Below, one piece after another: positions 42,101 to 50,335 of a DNA stretch of 50,640 nucleotides. Under the pieces are notes generated by a model. It was not told the origin of the DNA and did no database searches. It saw only the letters and a list, made by a program, of their open reading frames with translations. Each line of letters opens with the position of its first letter. Positions within the stretch are counted from its first letter, which is position 1. The DNA is from Verrucomicrobiota bacterium (GTDB lineage Bacteria; Verrucomicrobiota; Verrucomicrobiia; Limisphaerales; BJHT01): positions 1-50,640 of the forward strand of contig BJHT01000014.1 of NCBI GenBank assembly GCA_014193395.1, given 5' to 3'. Position numbers and translations under genes: made by a program.

Positions 42101-42329
42101 CCCCCGGCTTGCCCGGCACCACGGCGGGTCCTCCATCACCGCCCTCGGCCCAGCCGCTGCGGGAATCGAGCGTGAGGCCGCCCTTCATCTTCCCCGCCGC
42201 GTGCGAGTGGCATTCGTAGCAATGCTGCCGGAGCAGCGGCTCGACGTTCGTCGTGAAAAAATCCTCCGCGCGGAGACAGGCGTCCGACACGCAAGAAATC
42301 AGCAGCAGCCCTGTCAGTCGGAGGCGCAT
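39132..42329 (-). CDS. PSCyt1-PSCyt2(DUF1549)-DUF1553 c-type cytochrome protein
   Basis: The protein has 1065 aa with an N-terminal hydrophobic leader ([18 protein letters not shown]). The PSCyt1 heme motif CYECH is at 37-41. The DUF1549 part has a second CXXCH, CARCH at 343-347, with nearby [17 protein letters not shown] and [19 protein letters not shown]. DUF1553 fills the C-terminus ([41 protein letters not shown]). It is a periplasmic membrane-linked multidomain protein whose electron acceptor role is unknown; the usual DUF1501 partner is close by. Two palindromic insertions in frame (residues ~514-557 and ~848-878) are listed separately. Only four bases separate its start from the stop of the next gene, so they form an operon. 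Confidence 0.93.
   Translation of the reverse strand: [1065 protein letters not shown]
39697..39786. repeat. In-frame repeat insertion in the DUF1553 gene (site 2)
   Basis: The sequence is rich in gtgagagtgagagcgtg. A 17-base inverted pair, gtgcgagggtgtgagag (39699-39715) and ctctcagaccctcgcac (39754-39770), pairs with one mismatch. It encodes residues ~848-878, a low-complexity Ser/Arg-rich stretch unlike the rest of the protein. Confidence 0.65.
40661..40789. repeat. In-frame perfect 25-bp inverted repeat in the DUF1553 gene (site 1)
   Basis: The left arm 40661-40685 (tcgggagcgcgggcggcccg...) and right arm 40765-40789 are exact reverse complements with a 79-base spacer. It is translated as an Ala/Pro/Gly-rich stretch with two AGGPPA motifs (residues ~514-557). 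The arm core gcgggcggcccgcccgc is related to the hairpins in the 147-bp repeats. Confidence 0.85.
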
Positions 42330-42333
42330 GAAA

Positions 42334-43587
42334 TCAAGGTGCCGTGATTTTTTTCGCGTCCGCCTCGGCGACGAAAAGCTGCGTGAACTCGCCGCTGCTC
42401 ACATTGAAGTAGATGCGTTTGCCGTCGGCGCTGAAGGCCGGATGCGGATGATTGCGCCGCCACGAGTTCGCCCCGCGCGCCTGGTCGAAGCTGTGCAGCA
42501 GCGCCCATTTTCCCTCGCGCAAATCACCGACCAAAACGCCCCAGTCGTTCGGTTTCGCACCGGCCACCTCCGCGAGGCCGTCCGTCACCATCAGCCGGCC
42601 GTCGGGGCTGACGGACGGATGCGAGCCGCGCAGATACGGGATGCCGGCGAGCTTGGCGTACGGCCCGCCATCGCTGTCGAACATGATGTTGCCCATCTCC
42701 AAAATGTGGCGCGAATCCGGATGCCACGCCGGGTGGCCCCACTTCTCGCGCATCCAGAGGAGGCCACCGGTCGCCAGGTCGCCGCACACCAATCCCTGCC
42801 GCGCGCTCGCGCCCTTGGCCTTGTATTCGTCCCCGCCGTTGCCCGCGGCCATTTTGAAAAACACGCGCTTCAAATCGGGGCTGAGCACGGGAAAAAAGAT
42901 GGACGTGGGTTTGCCGGCAAATTCCTTCGTGAGCCAGTCGCCGTACTTTTGCTCGACCGCCCCGATCTTCACCACCGTGCGCACCTGCCCGGTGGCCGCG
43001 TCCCACACTTCGAGATCGCGGTGCGCTCCGGGATTCCAGTGACAACCGTAGAGCGGCAGCAGGTCGCCGGACGACCGGCCAAAACCCACCTGCCGATCCT
43101 CCGCCACCACCGTGCGCACGAGCGTCTCGACATCGATCACCACAACGTGCCAGCGCTTCCCGACCGGCTCGTGAAACGCCACGCGCCGGCCGCCCGAGAG
43201 CCACTGCTGGCACGCCGCGCGATGCGCATCCTCGGTGTGAACGTCGCGCGCCAGCACCGTCTCCTTGCCCGTTGCACGCTCCACCATGCGCACCTCCCCA
43301 ATCTCTCCCGCCGGATGGGACGACGAGAAAAACAACACCCGCCGACCGTCGGGACTCTCCGGATTCGCCACATAATAACTGTGCATCGTGTGCCGCCCCG
43401 GCGCGTCCGTCACCGGCCGCACGCGCACGCCCGCGCGCCACGGCTGCACGGGGTCATCCGCCGCACGCGCCGGCAGCAGGGCCAGCAGGACAGTGAAGAA
43501 AACGAGGAGGAAACGCCGACCAGCGGCACGCTTCAGCGAGCGCCACACATCGAACTCCGACACGGCGGAATCGAGGGGACAGAACAT
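42334..43587 (-). CDS. Secreted TolB-like beta-propeller protein
   Basis: The protein has 417 aa from ATG at 43587, which sets up the signal peptide FLLVFFTVLLALLPARA; the frame is open upstream to 43770 but runs through a repeat and is rejected. Repeated PD40-like blades are visible: SPDGRRVLFFSSS, SPDLKRVFFKMA, HPAWHPDSRHILEMGNI, HPSVSPDGRLMVTDGL and HPAFSADGKRIYFNVSS. This six-bladed pattern resembles TolB and the oligogalacturonate lyase group (PL22). The last blade and the His clusters are compatible with PL22, but the catalytic His cannot be confirmed. It is co-transcribed with the DUF1553 gene (4-base gap). Confidence 0.82.
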   Translation of the reverse strand: MFCPLDSAVSEFDVWRSLKRAAGRRFLLVFFTVLLALLPARAADDPVQPWRAGVRVRPVTDAPGRHTMHSYYVANPESPDGRRVLFFSSSHPAGEIGEVRMVERATGKETVLARDVHTEDAHRAACQQWLSGGRRVAFHEPVGKRWHVVVIDVETLVRTVVAEDRQVGFGRSSGDLLPLYGCHWNPGAHRDLEVWDAATGQVRTVVKIGAVEQKYGDWLTKEFAGKPTSIFFPVLSPDLKRVFFKMAAGNGGDEYKAKGASARQGLVCGDLATGGLLWMREKWGHPAWHPDSRHILEMGNIMFDSDGGPYAKLAGIPYLRGSHPSVSPDGRLMVTDGLAEVAGAKPNDWGVLVGDLREGKWALLHSFDQARGANSWRRNHPHPAFSADGKRIYFNVSSGEFTQLFVAEADAKKITAP

Positions 43588-43691
43588 TTTCTTCCCGGAG
43601 ATGGGTTCAAAATTTGGCACAGGCACCATTACCCACCGCCGCGCGCGAGCGTCAAGCGGTGGTTTCCAGCGAGCACCGACCGCGAAGCTCG

Positions 43692-43840
43692 AAGGGAAGC
43701 GCACGCGGCCCGCGTGCCGGATTGGGCGGCCCGCCCAATCCACCGTTCCCTGTTCACCCTTCTCCGCCACCGCAGAAAGTTTGGGGCACGAAACTATCAG
43801 GCTGGCGGACGAAAACGGAACACCAGCGGCGGGCGCTCCC
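43692..43840 (-). repeat. 147-bp palindromic element, copy 1 (reverse orientation)
   Basis: The element runs from ggaagcgcacgcggcccgcg to caccagcggcgggcgctccc. It contains the hairpin attgggcggcccgcccaat. In the reverse orientation it matches the copies at 45749-45895 and 50140-50286, with more differences than they have from each other. Confidence 0.7.
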
Positions 43841-43845
43841 GCCCC

Positions 43846-45717
43846 CTACTCCTTCATCCGCACATTCAGCTCCAGCTTCCACCGCCCCGTTCCGCCCTTC
43901 TCCACGCAGCGCAATTCGAGCGTGCCAACTTCCGTCACCGCCGCCTGGAGATTCACCGGCACAAGCTGGCCGACACCGCGCGCGTCGGCCGTGAGCGCGG
44001 TTTCGATGGGCGCGAGTTCCTCCAACTCATCGTTGCCCGCGACGTCCTCCACCATGTCGCCGGGCTTGTCCTCACGGCGAACGGATGACGCGAAAAACCG
44101 GAAGCGCGTCGCCTCGCCGACGACGAGTCCGAACTCCTGCGGCGGAATGTCCGCCTGCGTGCCTTCCTCCATGCCGAACGGCGCGACGCACAGCGCCTTC
44201 ACCGGCGGCTCGAAGCCCGGCACCGCGGGCATCGCCGACTCGACGCCGATGTAATACGCCCGCGCCGTTCCGCCGCGGATGCGCAGCCCGTGCCCGCGCC
44301 GCACCCAGCCGTAATACGCCGCGCCCCGCGCCACCGCGAGATCGAGGTCTTCGCCGGGCAGCACCTTCACCGGCTGCCCGCCGTCCGCCGCGAGCCACTC
44401 ATTCAGCACCGCGACGACGCGTTCCTTGAACAGCCCCGCCTTGAAAACCCCGCCGTTGAAAAGCACCGCCGTCGGATGAATGAACGCGCGCCCTTCGACT
44501 TTGACCGGTGCGTCCGGCGCGTCGGCCATCGCCCGCGCCTGCCGCGCGAGAAACGCCGCCAGATGCCGCGTGATCCCCGCGTCCTGCGCATACGGCAGCG
44601 CCATCTGCGCGAGGCCCGTGCGCCGCGCGGTCTGCGGCAATTCCGTCACCGGAGTCTTCGGGAAAAAGCCATCCACCAGCACGCGCTCGGCGTCTTCGCG
44701 CGTCAGCTCGGTGCGCAGCGTGCCGCCGATCAGCGCGGACCCGCGGCTCGGCACCGTGATCGGAATCTTCGTGAGCTTGGGCCGGTTGAACAATTCCTCC
44801 TTCCCCTGCCGGCAGCCGAACGCCAGCGAGTTGAACTGCCACTGATCCAGCTTCTTCCCCTCGGCGACGAGCCGCTGGTTCAGCGTGTGCGCCAGCGCGA
44901 GGTCCATGTTGTCGCCGCCGAGCAAAATGTGATCGCCCACCGCCACGCGCGTGAGCTGCACCTCGCCGTCCTTTTCCGTGACCGCAATCAGCGAAAAATC
45001 CGACGTGCCGCCGCCGACATCGACCACGAGGATCACGTCGCCCACGCCGACATGTTTGCGGAAACTTTCGCCCGCCGACTCGAGCCACGCGTAAAGCGCG
45101 GCCTGCGGTTCCTCGAGCAACGTCACATTCGGCAACCCCGCCTGCCCCGCCGCCTGCATGGTCAAATCCCGCGCCGCCGGATCAAACGACGCCGGCACCG
45201 TGATCACGACCTCCTGCGCCGCCAGCGCCTGCCCGCCCTTCCCGCGCGCCGCCGTGTGCCCGTGATCCCACGCCCCGCGCAGATGCGCCAGATACCGCGC
45301 CGACGCCGCGAGCGGCGACACCTTCGCCACGTCCGCCGGCGCCTGCCATGGTAGCAGCGGACTGCTGCGATCCACGCCCGCATGACACAGCCAGCTCTTC
45401 GCCGACGACACCAACCGCGCTGGCACCTTGCTGCCGTGACTGCGGGCGAACTCGCCGACCACGTCCGCCGCGTCCTTCTCCCACGGCAACGCGAGACTGC
45501 CCGCCGGGAATTCCTGCGCATTGGGTAGATACAAGAACGACGGCAGCAACGGTTTTTCCTCCACCGTTCCGACGCCCGTGAGCTGCGGAATCAGCAGCAC
45601 CGCCTGTTCGATCGCGCGCCCGCCCTCCTGTGAAAGGTCCAGATACGAGAGCGCGCAATGCGTGGTGCCGAGGTCGATGCCGATGGCGAAGGCGGGTTTT
45701 TCAGATGCAGGTTTCAA
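43846..45717 (-). CDS. Hsp70 family protein
   Basis: The protein has 623 aa. The N-terminal ATPase motifs are FAIGIDLGTTHCALSYLDL (phosphate 1) and VVDVGGGTSDFSLI (phosphate 2). EEPQAALYAWLE and FNGGVFKAGLFKER also match the actin-like fold. The length is near DnaK, but the C-terminal third is unlike the DnaK substrate domain, so a specialised client is likely. The neighbour at 45999-46529 is DUF2760, a known companion of this Hsp70 type. In many genomes a second Hsp70 with DUF3731 follows; here the downstream gene is unrelated. Cytoplasmic. Confidence 0.93.
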   Translation of the reverse strand: MKPASEKPAFAIGIDLGTTHCALSYLDLSQEGGRAIEQAVLLIPQLTGVGTVEEKPLLPSFLYLPNAQEFPAGSLALPWEKDAADVVGEFARSHGSKVPARLVSSAKSWLCHAGVDRSSPLLPWQAPADVAKVSPLAASARYLAHLRGAWDHGHTAARGKGGQALAAQEVVITVPASFDPAARDLTMQAAGQAGLPNVTLLEEPQAALYAWLESAGESFRKHVGVGDVILVVDVGGGTSDFSLIAVTEKDGEVQLTRVAVGDHILLGGDNMDLALAHTLNQRLVAEGKKLDQWQFNSLAFGCRQGKEELFNRPKLTKIPITVPSRGSALIGGTLRTELTREDAERVLVDGFFPKTPVTELPQTARRTGLAQMALPYAQDAGITRHLAAFLARQARAMADAPDAPVKVEGRAFIHPTAVLFNGGVFKAGLFKERVVAVLNEWLAADGGQPVKVLPGEDLDLAVARGAAYYGWVRRGHGLRIRGGTARAYYIGVESAMPAVPGFEPPVKALCVAPFGMEEGTQADIPPQEFGLVVGEATRFRFFASSVRREDKPGDMVEDVAGNDELEELAPIETALTADARGVGQLVPVNLQAAVTEVGTLELRCVEKGGTGRWKLELNVRMKE

Positions 45718-45748
45718 AATAAGTCCTTTGGGAAAATGTTTTCATGCC

Positions 45749-45895
45749 GGGGAGCGCACGCCGCTGGCGTGCCGTTTTCGGCGGCCCGCCGAAAACATCG
45801 TGCCACTGACTTTTTCCGGCGACAGGTGAGGCAGACCGGGACACGAAGGTTTGGGCGGGCCGCCCAAACCGGCACGCGGGCCGCGTGCGCTCCCC
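45749..45895 (+). repeat. 147-bp palindromic element, copy 2
   Basis: It starts ggggagcgcacgccgctggc and ends ggccgcgtgcgctcccc. Two internal hairpins are gttttcggcggcccgccgaaaac and gtttgggcgggccgcccaaac. The length is exactly that of copy 3 and the ends are identical. It lies between the DUF2760 gene and the Hsp70 gene. No coding sequence. Confidence 0.88.
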
Positions 45896-45998
45896 GGTCG
45901 GCGTGCGCTCCGCCTCTGATTTCGCCGTTCGGGTTCAGATCAAAACCGCGCGGGTTCATAAATGGGCTTCGCCGCGGAAAAAAATTAACACGCCTCGC

Positions 45999-46529
45999 TC
46001 AACTCAGCTCCACTTCCGCCGGTGCCAGCACGCGCGGATCGAGCGATTCCTGCACAGTTGGCAGCTTGATCTCCGTCGCCACCCAGCCGTGATGCCGCAG
46101 CGCGCCGCGAAACGGCGGCTGCCCCGCGACGCTCCCCGTCAGCCGGATGCGCTGCGCATCGAAGCCCGCCGGCACCGTCACCGGATCGCCCTCCGCCTCT
46201 TTCAACACTGGCGCAACCGTCACGTACTGCTGGAGCACCTTGCGGCACCCGGCATGAACCACGCGCGCCGCCGCGCCGACATCCGCATCCGAAAATCCCG
46301 CGACCTCCTGCTGCAAAAAATCCACCAGCCGTCCCTCGCGCTGCAACACCCCGAGCACGAACAACCCCGACGCATGAACCCGCTCCGGCGGCAGCGCGGG
46401 CGGCGGCGGCGGAGCCACCACCGGCTCCGGTTTCTTCAACCCCGCCAGCAACCGCGCCGCATACGCGCCATCCTTCAACACCTGCCAGGCCAGCGCCAGA
46501 CGGCCCATCAATGAAACGTTCGTTTCCAT
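45999..46529 (-). CDS. DUF2760 domain protein
   Basis: The protein has 176 aa from ATG at 46529, starting METNVSLMGRLALAWQVLKD. A proline-rich linker (APPPPPALPPERV) separates a short helical N-terminus from the DUF2760 domain. The domain includes ALFVLGVLQREGRLVDFLQQ-like helices and the closing block GQPPFRGALRHHGWVATEIK. This family is almost always next to an Hsp70 gene, as here, and is thought to work with it as a cofactor; the mechanism is unknown. The two genes are on the same strand, 281 bases apart, with a 147-bp repeat between them. Confidence 0.9.
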   Translation of the reverse strand: METNVSLMGRLALAWQVLKDGAYAARLLAGLKKPEPVVAPPPPPALPPERVHASGLFVLGVLQREGRLVDFLQQEVAGFSDADVGAAARVVHAGCRKVLQQYVTVAPVLKEAEGDPVTVPAGFDAQRIRLTGSVAGQPPFRGALRHHGWVATEIKLPTVQESLDPRVLAPAEVELS

Positions 46530-46820
46530 GCCCGCCACCCTACCAGCCGCGCCGACGCGAGGTAAAGGTTGGCGGCAGGAGCGCCACAGGAGCGCGACGT
46601 TCACGCCGCAGAGATACCCGCATGGAACGGCGACCGCCGATCAGCTCAGCGCTCCCGCGCGATTCCACGCCGCTGCGGCGTGACCGCCGCGCCCCGCCCC
46701 CCACCGCTTCAACCCTTCCACCCTTCACGCGCCTTTTAACCTTCCCCCCCGCGCCGATTCATTGCCTCATACGCACGCCGTGCCCGCGCCCGCGCGCGAC
46801 CTGCGGCACACAAAATTTTT

Positions 46821-47684
46821 ATGGCAGACCAACGCATCGGCATCATCGGCGGCAGCGGCCTTTATCACATCGAAGGCTTCACCGAGCAGAAATGGGTGAA
46901 GGTCAAGACGCCCTTCGGCTCGACCTCCGACGACCTCCTCACGGGCCGGCTCGCCGGCCGCGATGTTGTCTTCCTCCCGCGCCACGGACGCGGTCATCGT
47001 TTGCTCCCGACCGAGCTGAACCATCGCGCCAACATCTGGGCGATGAAACAACTCGGCGTTCACTGGATCATCAGCGTCAGCGCCGTCGGCGCGCTCCAGA
47101 AGAAATACCGACCGTGCGACATCGTGCTGATCGACCAGTTCATCGACCGCACCAAGCAATCCACCGCGCACACGTTCTTCGGCCGCGGCATCGTGGCGCA
47201 CGTCTCCTTCGCCGATCCGATTTGCGAGGAGTTGCGCCAGCTTCTGCTCCAATCCGCGCGTGCCCTCAAGGCCCGCGTCCACGACGGCGGCACCTATGTG
47301 AACATGGAAGGCCCCGCCTTCAGCACCCGCGCCGAATCCATCAGCAATCATCAGGCCGGCTACGATGTCATCGGCATGACCAATCTCGGCGAAGCCAAGT
47401 GCGCGCGCGAAGCCGAGATCGCCTACGCCACGCTCGCGATGTCCACCGACTACGATTGCTGGAAGGTCGATGAAGCGCACGTCACCGTGGAAATGGTCAT
47501 CGCCAACCTCCATCGCAACGCCGACCAGGCCAAACGCATCATCGCCCACGTCATCCCCACGATTCCCACGACGCCCGATTGGAAATGCCATCGCGCCCTC
47601 AAGAACGCGATCATGACCGACCGGAAACTGTGGCCGAAGAAAACGATCCGCGAGCTGCGGCCGTTGTTGGGGAAGTATCTTTGA
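46821..47684 (+). CDS. mtnP: S-methyl-5'-thioadenosine phosphorylase
   Basis: The protein has 287 aa. The phosphate loop IGIIGGSGLYHIEGF is near residues 6-20, RHGRGHRLLPTELNHRAN follows, and the base-binding part has YVNMEGPAFSTRAES. The motif MSTDYDCWK is characteristic of MTA phosphorylases as opposed to purine nucleoside phosphorylases. It cleaves MTA to adenine and 5-methylthioribose 1-phosphate in methionine salvage. Cytoplasmic. It begins a plus-strand run with queE and the aminotransferase, but about 270 bases and a repeat pair separate it from queE. Confidence 0.94.
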   Translation: MADQRIGIIGGSGLYHIEGFTEQKWVKVKTPFGSTSDDLLTGRLAGRDVVFLPRHGRGHRLLPTELNHRANIWAMKQLGVHWIISVSAVGALQKKYRPCDIVLIDQFIDRTKQSTAHTFFGRGIVAHVSFADPICEELRQLLLQSARALKARVHDGGTYVNMEGPAFSTRAESISNHQAGYDVIGMTNLGEAKCAREAEIAYATLAMSTDYDCWKVDEAHVTVEMVIANLHRNADQAKRIIAHVIPTIPTTPDWKCHRALKNAIMTDRKLWPKKTIRELRPLLGKYL

Positions 47685-47706
47685 ACCCAAACACCACAGT
47701 TGGGAT

Positions 47707-47845
47707 GAACCACGAAAGACACGAAACACACGAAAACAAAGACTGAAAGTGAGTCTTTCCTTCAGCAAAAACCTCCCTTGGCGGGTGATCGATGAACTGG
47801 CTGCGACGCGTTCCCTTTTCGTGTTTTTCGTGTCTTTCGTGGTTC
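47707..47845. repeat. Inverted repeat pair, 'gaaccacgaaagacacgaaa' type
   Basis: The left arm 47707-47737 (gaaccacgaaagacacgaaa...) faces the right arm at about 47817-47845 (...cgtgtctttcgtggttc). About 80 bases lie between. It is related in phrase to the 'accacagagac' arms near 11215 and 12664. Confidence 0.75.
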
Positions 47846-47958
47846 CAACTGCTTCTCCCCGGTTGAAGCGCAGTAAGGCATCGGCCCATTGCGAAAGTCA
47901 CACGCGCGGGCGCAGAAAAAGTTAGAGCCTCCTCACGTTGTCTCCTACAAGGTCACGC

Positions 47959-48693
47959 ATGGCCGAAACCCTCGTCGTTAATGAAATCTTCCTGAGCGTG
48001 CAGGGCGAGAGCACGTTCGCGGGCTGGCCGTGCATTTTCATCCGGCTCACGGCGTGCAACCTGCGCTGCTCGTATTGCGACACGGCCTACGCCTTTACCA
48101 CCGGCACACGGATGCCGCTCGACGCCATCCGCGCGCGCGTTCACGAACTTGCCGCTCCCTTCACGATCCCCGCCGCCGCCCAGCGCCTCCCGCTCATCGA
48201 ACTCACCGGCGGCGAGCCGCTGCTCCAGCCCAACTCGCTGCCGCTGATGCGCGCATTCTGCGACGACGGCTTCACCGTGCTCGTCGAGACCAGCGGCGCG
48301 CTCGACCTCGCGCCCGTGGACCCACGCGTGCGGCGCATCATGGATCTCAAATGCCCCAGCAGCGGCGAGGTCGCGCGCAACCGTCTGGAAAACCTCGCGC
48401 TGCTCCGCGCCACCGACGAAATCAAGTTCGTCATCGGCACGCGCGAAGACTACGACTGGGCGCGCGCGCAAATCACCACGTACCAGCTTCAGCGCATCTG
48501 TCCCCTGCTCTTCTCGTGGGTCTCGCCGCTCACCGACGGACAGCAGGACGCCTCGCTGAAAAAAGTGCCCGCCGGCCAGACGCCCCTCACGCGCCAGGAA
48601 CTCGTCGAGCGCCTCCTCGCCGACGCGCTGCCGGTGCGCTTCCAGCTCCAGATGCACAAGTTCATCTGGCCGCCGGATCAACGCGGCGTCTGA
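47959..48693 (+). CDS. queE: 7-carboxy-7-deazaguanine synthase (radical SAM)
   Basis: The protein has 244 aa from ATG at 47959. The QueE-type cluster motif is C33-x3-C37-x2-C40 in TACNLRCSYCDTAYAF. The GGEP block LTGGEPLLQPN and VNEIFLSVQGEST near the start are typical. It converts carboxytetrahydropterin to 7-carboxy-7-deazaguanine in queuosine biosynthesis. Seven extra upstream codons (from 47938) lie in a repeat arm and are left out. It ends 24 bases before the aminotransferase gene. No other que genes are seen in the window. Confidence 0.93.
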   Translation: MAETLVVNEIFLSVQGESTFAGWPCIFIRLTACNLRCSYCDTAYAFTTGTRMPLDAIRARVHELAAPFTIPAAAQRLPLIELTGGEPLLQPNSLPLMRAFCDDGFTVLVETSGALDLAPVDPRVRRIMDLKCPSSGEVARNRLENLALLRATDEIKFVIGTREDYDWARAQITTYQLQRICPLLFSWVSPLTDGQQDASLKKVPAGQTPLTRQELVERLLADALPVRFQLQMHKFIWPPDQRGV

Positions 48694-48717
48694 GTTCCGG
48701 CAACCAGCGCATCTCTC

Positions 48718-50097
48718 ATGGCCCGCCCCACCAGCAAAGCCCCCGCGCCCTCCCGCACGGCCGTCGTCCTCGATGAGCTCGCCCGCTACGAGTCGCGCAA
48801 CGTCACGTTCCTCGACCCAGACGGCACGTGGCCGATCGTGTGGGAACGCGCGCAAGGCACACACGTCTGGGATGCCGAGGGCCGCCGCTACCTCGACCTC
48901 ACAGCGGCGTTCGGCGTGGCGGCAGCCGGGCACGCGAACGAGGCCGTGGTCCGCGCTGGCAGCGAGCAGATGGGCCGGTTGCTGCACGCGATGGGCGATG
49001 TACACCCGCACGCGCTCAAGGCCGCACTCGCGCGCGAGCTGAGCCGCCTCACGTTTGAGCGGTGGAGTAGGCGGTCCGACCGGTCGGACCCGTCCGAACC
49101 GTCCGACCAGCCCGCCGCGCCTCTCCACGCCAAAACCATCTTCTGCAACTCCGGCTTCGAGGCCGTCGAGGCCGCGCTGAAGACCGCGCACCTGGCCACC
49201 GGATGCCCAGGCATCATCGCGTTCCAAGGCGCTTATCACGGCCTCGGTTACGGCGCGCTCAACGCGACGCACCGCGGTTTTTTCCGCGATCCGTTTCGCC
49301 AGCAGCTCCGCGAATTTGGCAGCTTCATCCCCTTCCCCGCCACCGACGACGACCTCCGCGCCACCGAGCGCGCGCTCACCGCCGCCGCGCGCAAAAGCAA
49401 GATCGGCGCGGTCTTGCTCGAGCCGATGCAGGCGCGCGGCGGGATCAACATTCCGCCCGCCGCCTTTCTGCCGCTGCTGCGCCGTTGGTGCGACCGGCAC
49501 GGCGCGCTGCTGATCGTGGATGAAATTTACACCGGCTTCGGTCGCACCGGCCGCTGGTTCGCGTGCGAACACTCGGCCACCGTGCCGGACCTGATCTGCC
49601 TCGGCAAAGCGCTCACCGGCGGCTTCCCGCTCTCCGCCTGCGTCGGCCGCGCGGACGTGATGGACACGGCGTGGCCGGCGTCCGCCGGCGAGGCGATTCA
49701 CACGAGCACGTTCCTCGGTCATCCGGTCGGTTGCGCGATGGCGCTGGCGCAAATCCGCGAGATCGGCCGACGCAAACTTCCCTCCCGCGCCGCCGCCCTC
49801 GGCCTTCGTGCGCTCGATGCGTTGCGTCAACTCGAAATCCCCGCCGGCCTCCGTGCCGAGGCGCGCGGCCTCGGCCTGCTGCTCGGGCTCGAACTCCGCC
49901 TCGCCGACGGCGCGCCCGCGACCGCCGCGTCGCTCGCGATCATCAAGGCGCTGCTGCACCGCGGCTTCATCCTCCTGCCCGAAGGCGAGCACGCGAATGT
50001 CATCAGCTTCACCCCGCCGCTCACGATCACCTGGCGAGAATTCGCCGCGGTTCTCCGCGCGCTCCAAGCCGAACTCCACCGCGTCGCACTGCCGTGA
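48718..50097 (+). CDS. Class III (PLP-dependent) aminotransferase
   Basis: The protein has 459 aa. The PLP-binding elements are D268 in [18 protein letters not shown] and Lys297 in [16 protein letters not shown], and [14 protein letters not shown] for the phosphate. The N-terminal [20 protein letters not shown] is also standard. The family moves amino groups between omega-amino acids, ornithine, GABA or similar and keto acids; which one is not clear. A palindromic stretch (49073-49090) adds residues ~118-132 ([15 protein letters not shown]) in frame. The start at 48718 follows queE closely. Confidence 0.9.
   Translation: MARPTSKAPAPSRTAVVLDELARYESRNVTFLDPDGTWPIVWERAQGTHVWDAEGRRYLDLTAAFGVAAAGHANEAVVRAGSEQMGRLLHAMGDVHPHALKAALARELSRLTFERWSRRSDRSDPSEPSDQPAAPLHAKTIFCNSGFEAVEAALKTAHLATGCPGIIAFQGAYHGLGYGALNATHRGFFRDPFRQQLREFGSFIPFPATDDDLRATERALTAAARKSKIGAVLLEPMQARGGINIPPAAFLPLLRRWCDRHGALLIVDEIYTGFGRTGRWFACEHSATVPDLICLGKALTGGFPLSACVGRADVMDTAWPASAGEAIHTSTFLGHPVGCAMALAQIREIGRRKLPSRAAALGLRALDALRQLEIPAGLRAEARGLGLLLGLELRLADGAPATAASLAIIKALLHRGFILLPEGEHANVISFTPPLTITWREFAAVLRALQAELHRVALP
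49073..49090. repeat. In-frame perfect 18-bp palindrome in the aminotransferase gene
   Basis: ggtccgaccggtcggacc is its own reverse complement; related cgtccga repeats continue to 49107. It encodes part of a charged Ser/Asp/Arg-rich insertion absent from the general class III aminotransferase pattern. Confidence 0.75.
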
Positions 50098-50139
50098 AAC
50101 TAGAGGCCGAGACCGGACTCGGGCGAAGCCCGGCACCGC

Positions 50140-50286
50140 GGGGAGCGCACGCCGCTGGCGTGCCGTTTTCGGCGGCCCGCCGAAAACTTCGTTCCCTGAT
50201 CTTGCTCTTCCGGGAAAACAGGCAGACCGGGAAACGAGGGTTTGGGCGGGCCGCCCAAACCGGCACGCGGGCCGCGTGCGCTCCCC
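50140..50286 (+). repeat. 147-bp palindromic element, copy 3
   Basis: It has the same length and ends as copy 2 (45749-45895): start ggggagcgcacgccgctggc, end ggccgcgtgcgctcccc, and the same two hairpins. The middle ~40 bases differ, as expected where structure rather than sequence is kept. It lies between the aminotransferase and rsmA. Confidence 0.88.
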
Positions 50287-50335
50287 AGTGCTTCGCACTC
50301 CGCGCTCGCCCGCGAGACCACCTTCGGGATTCGCG

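Noticed and set aside
38991..42347. A continuous 1,118-codon open frame on the plus strand opposite the DUF1553 gene
   Set aside because: It is the antisense of a clearly conserved protein, has Arg/Gly/Ala-rich content typical of GC-rich shadows, and shows no domain.
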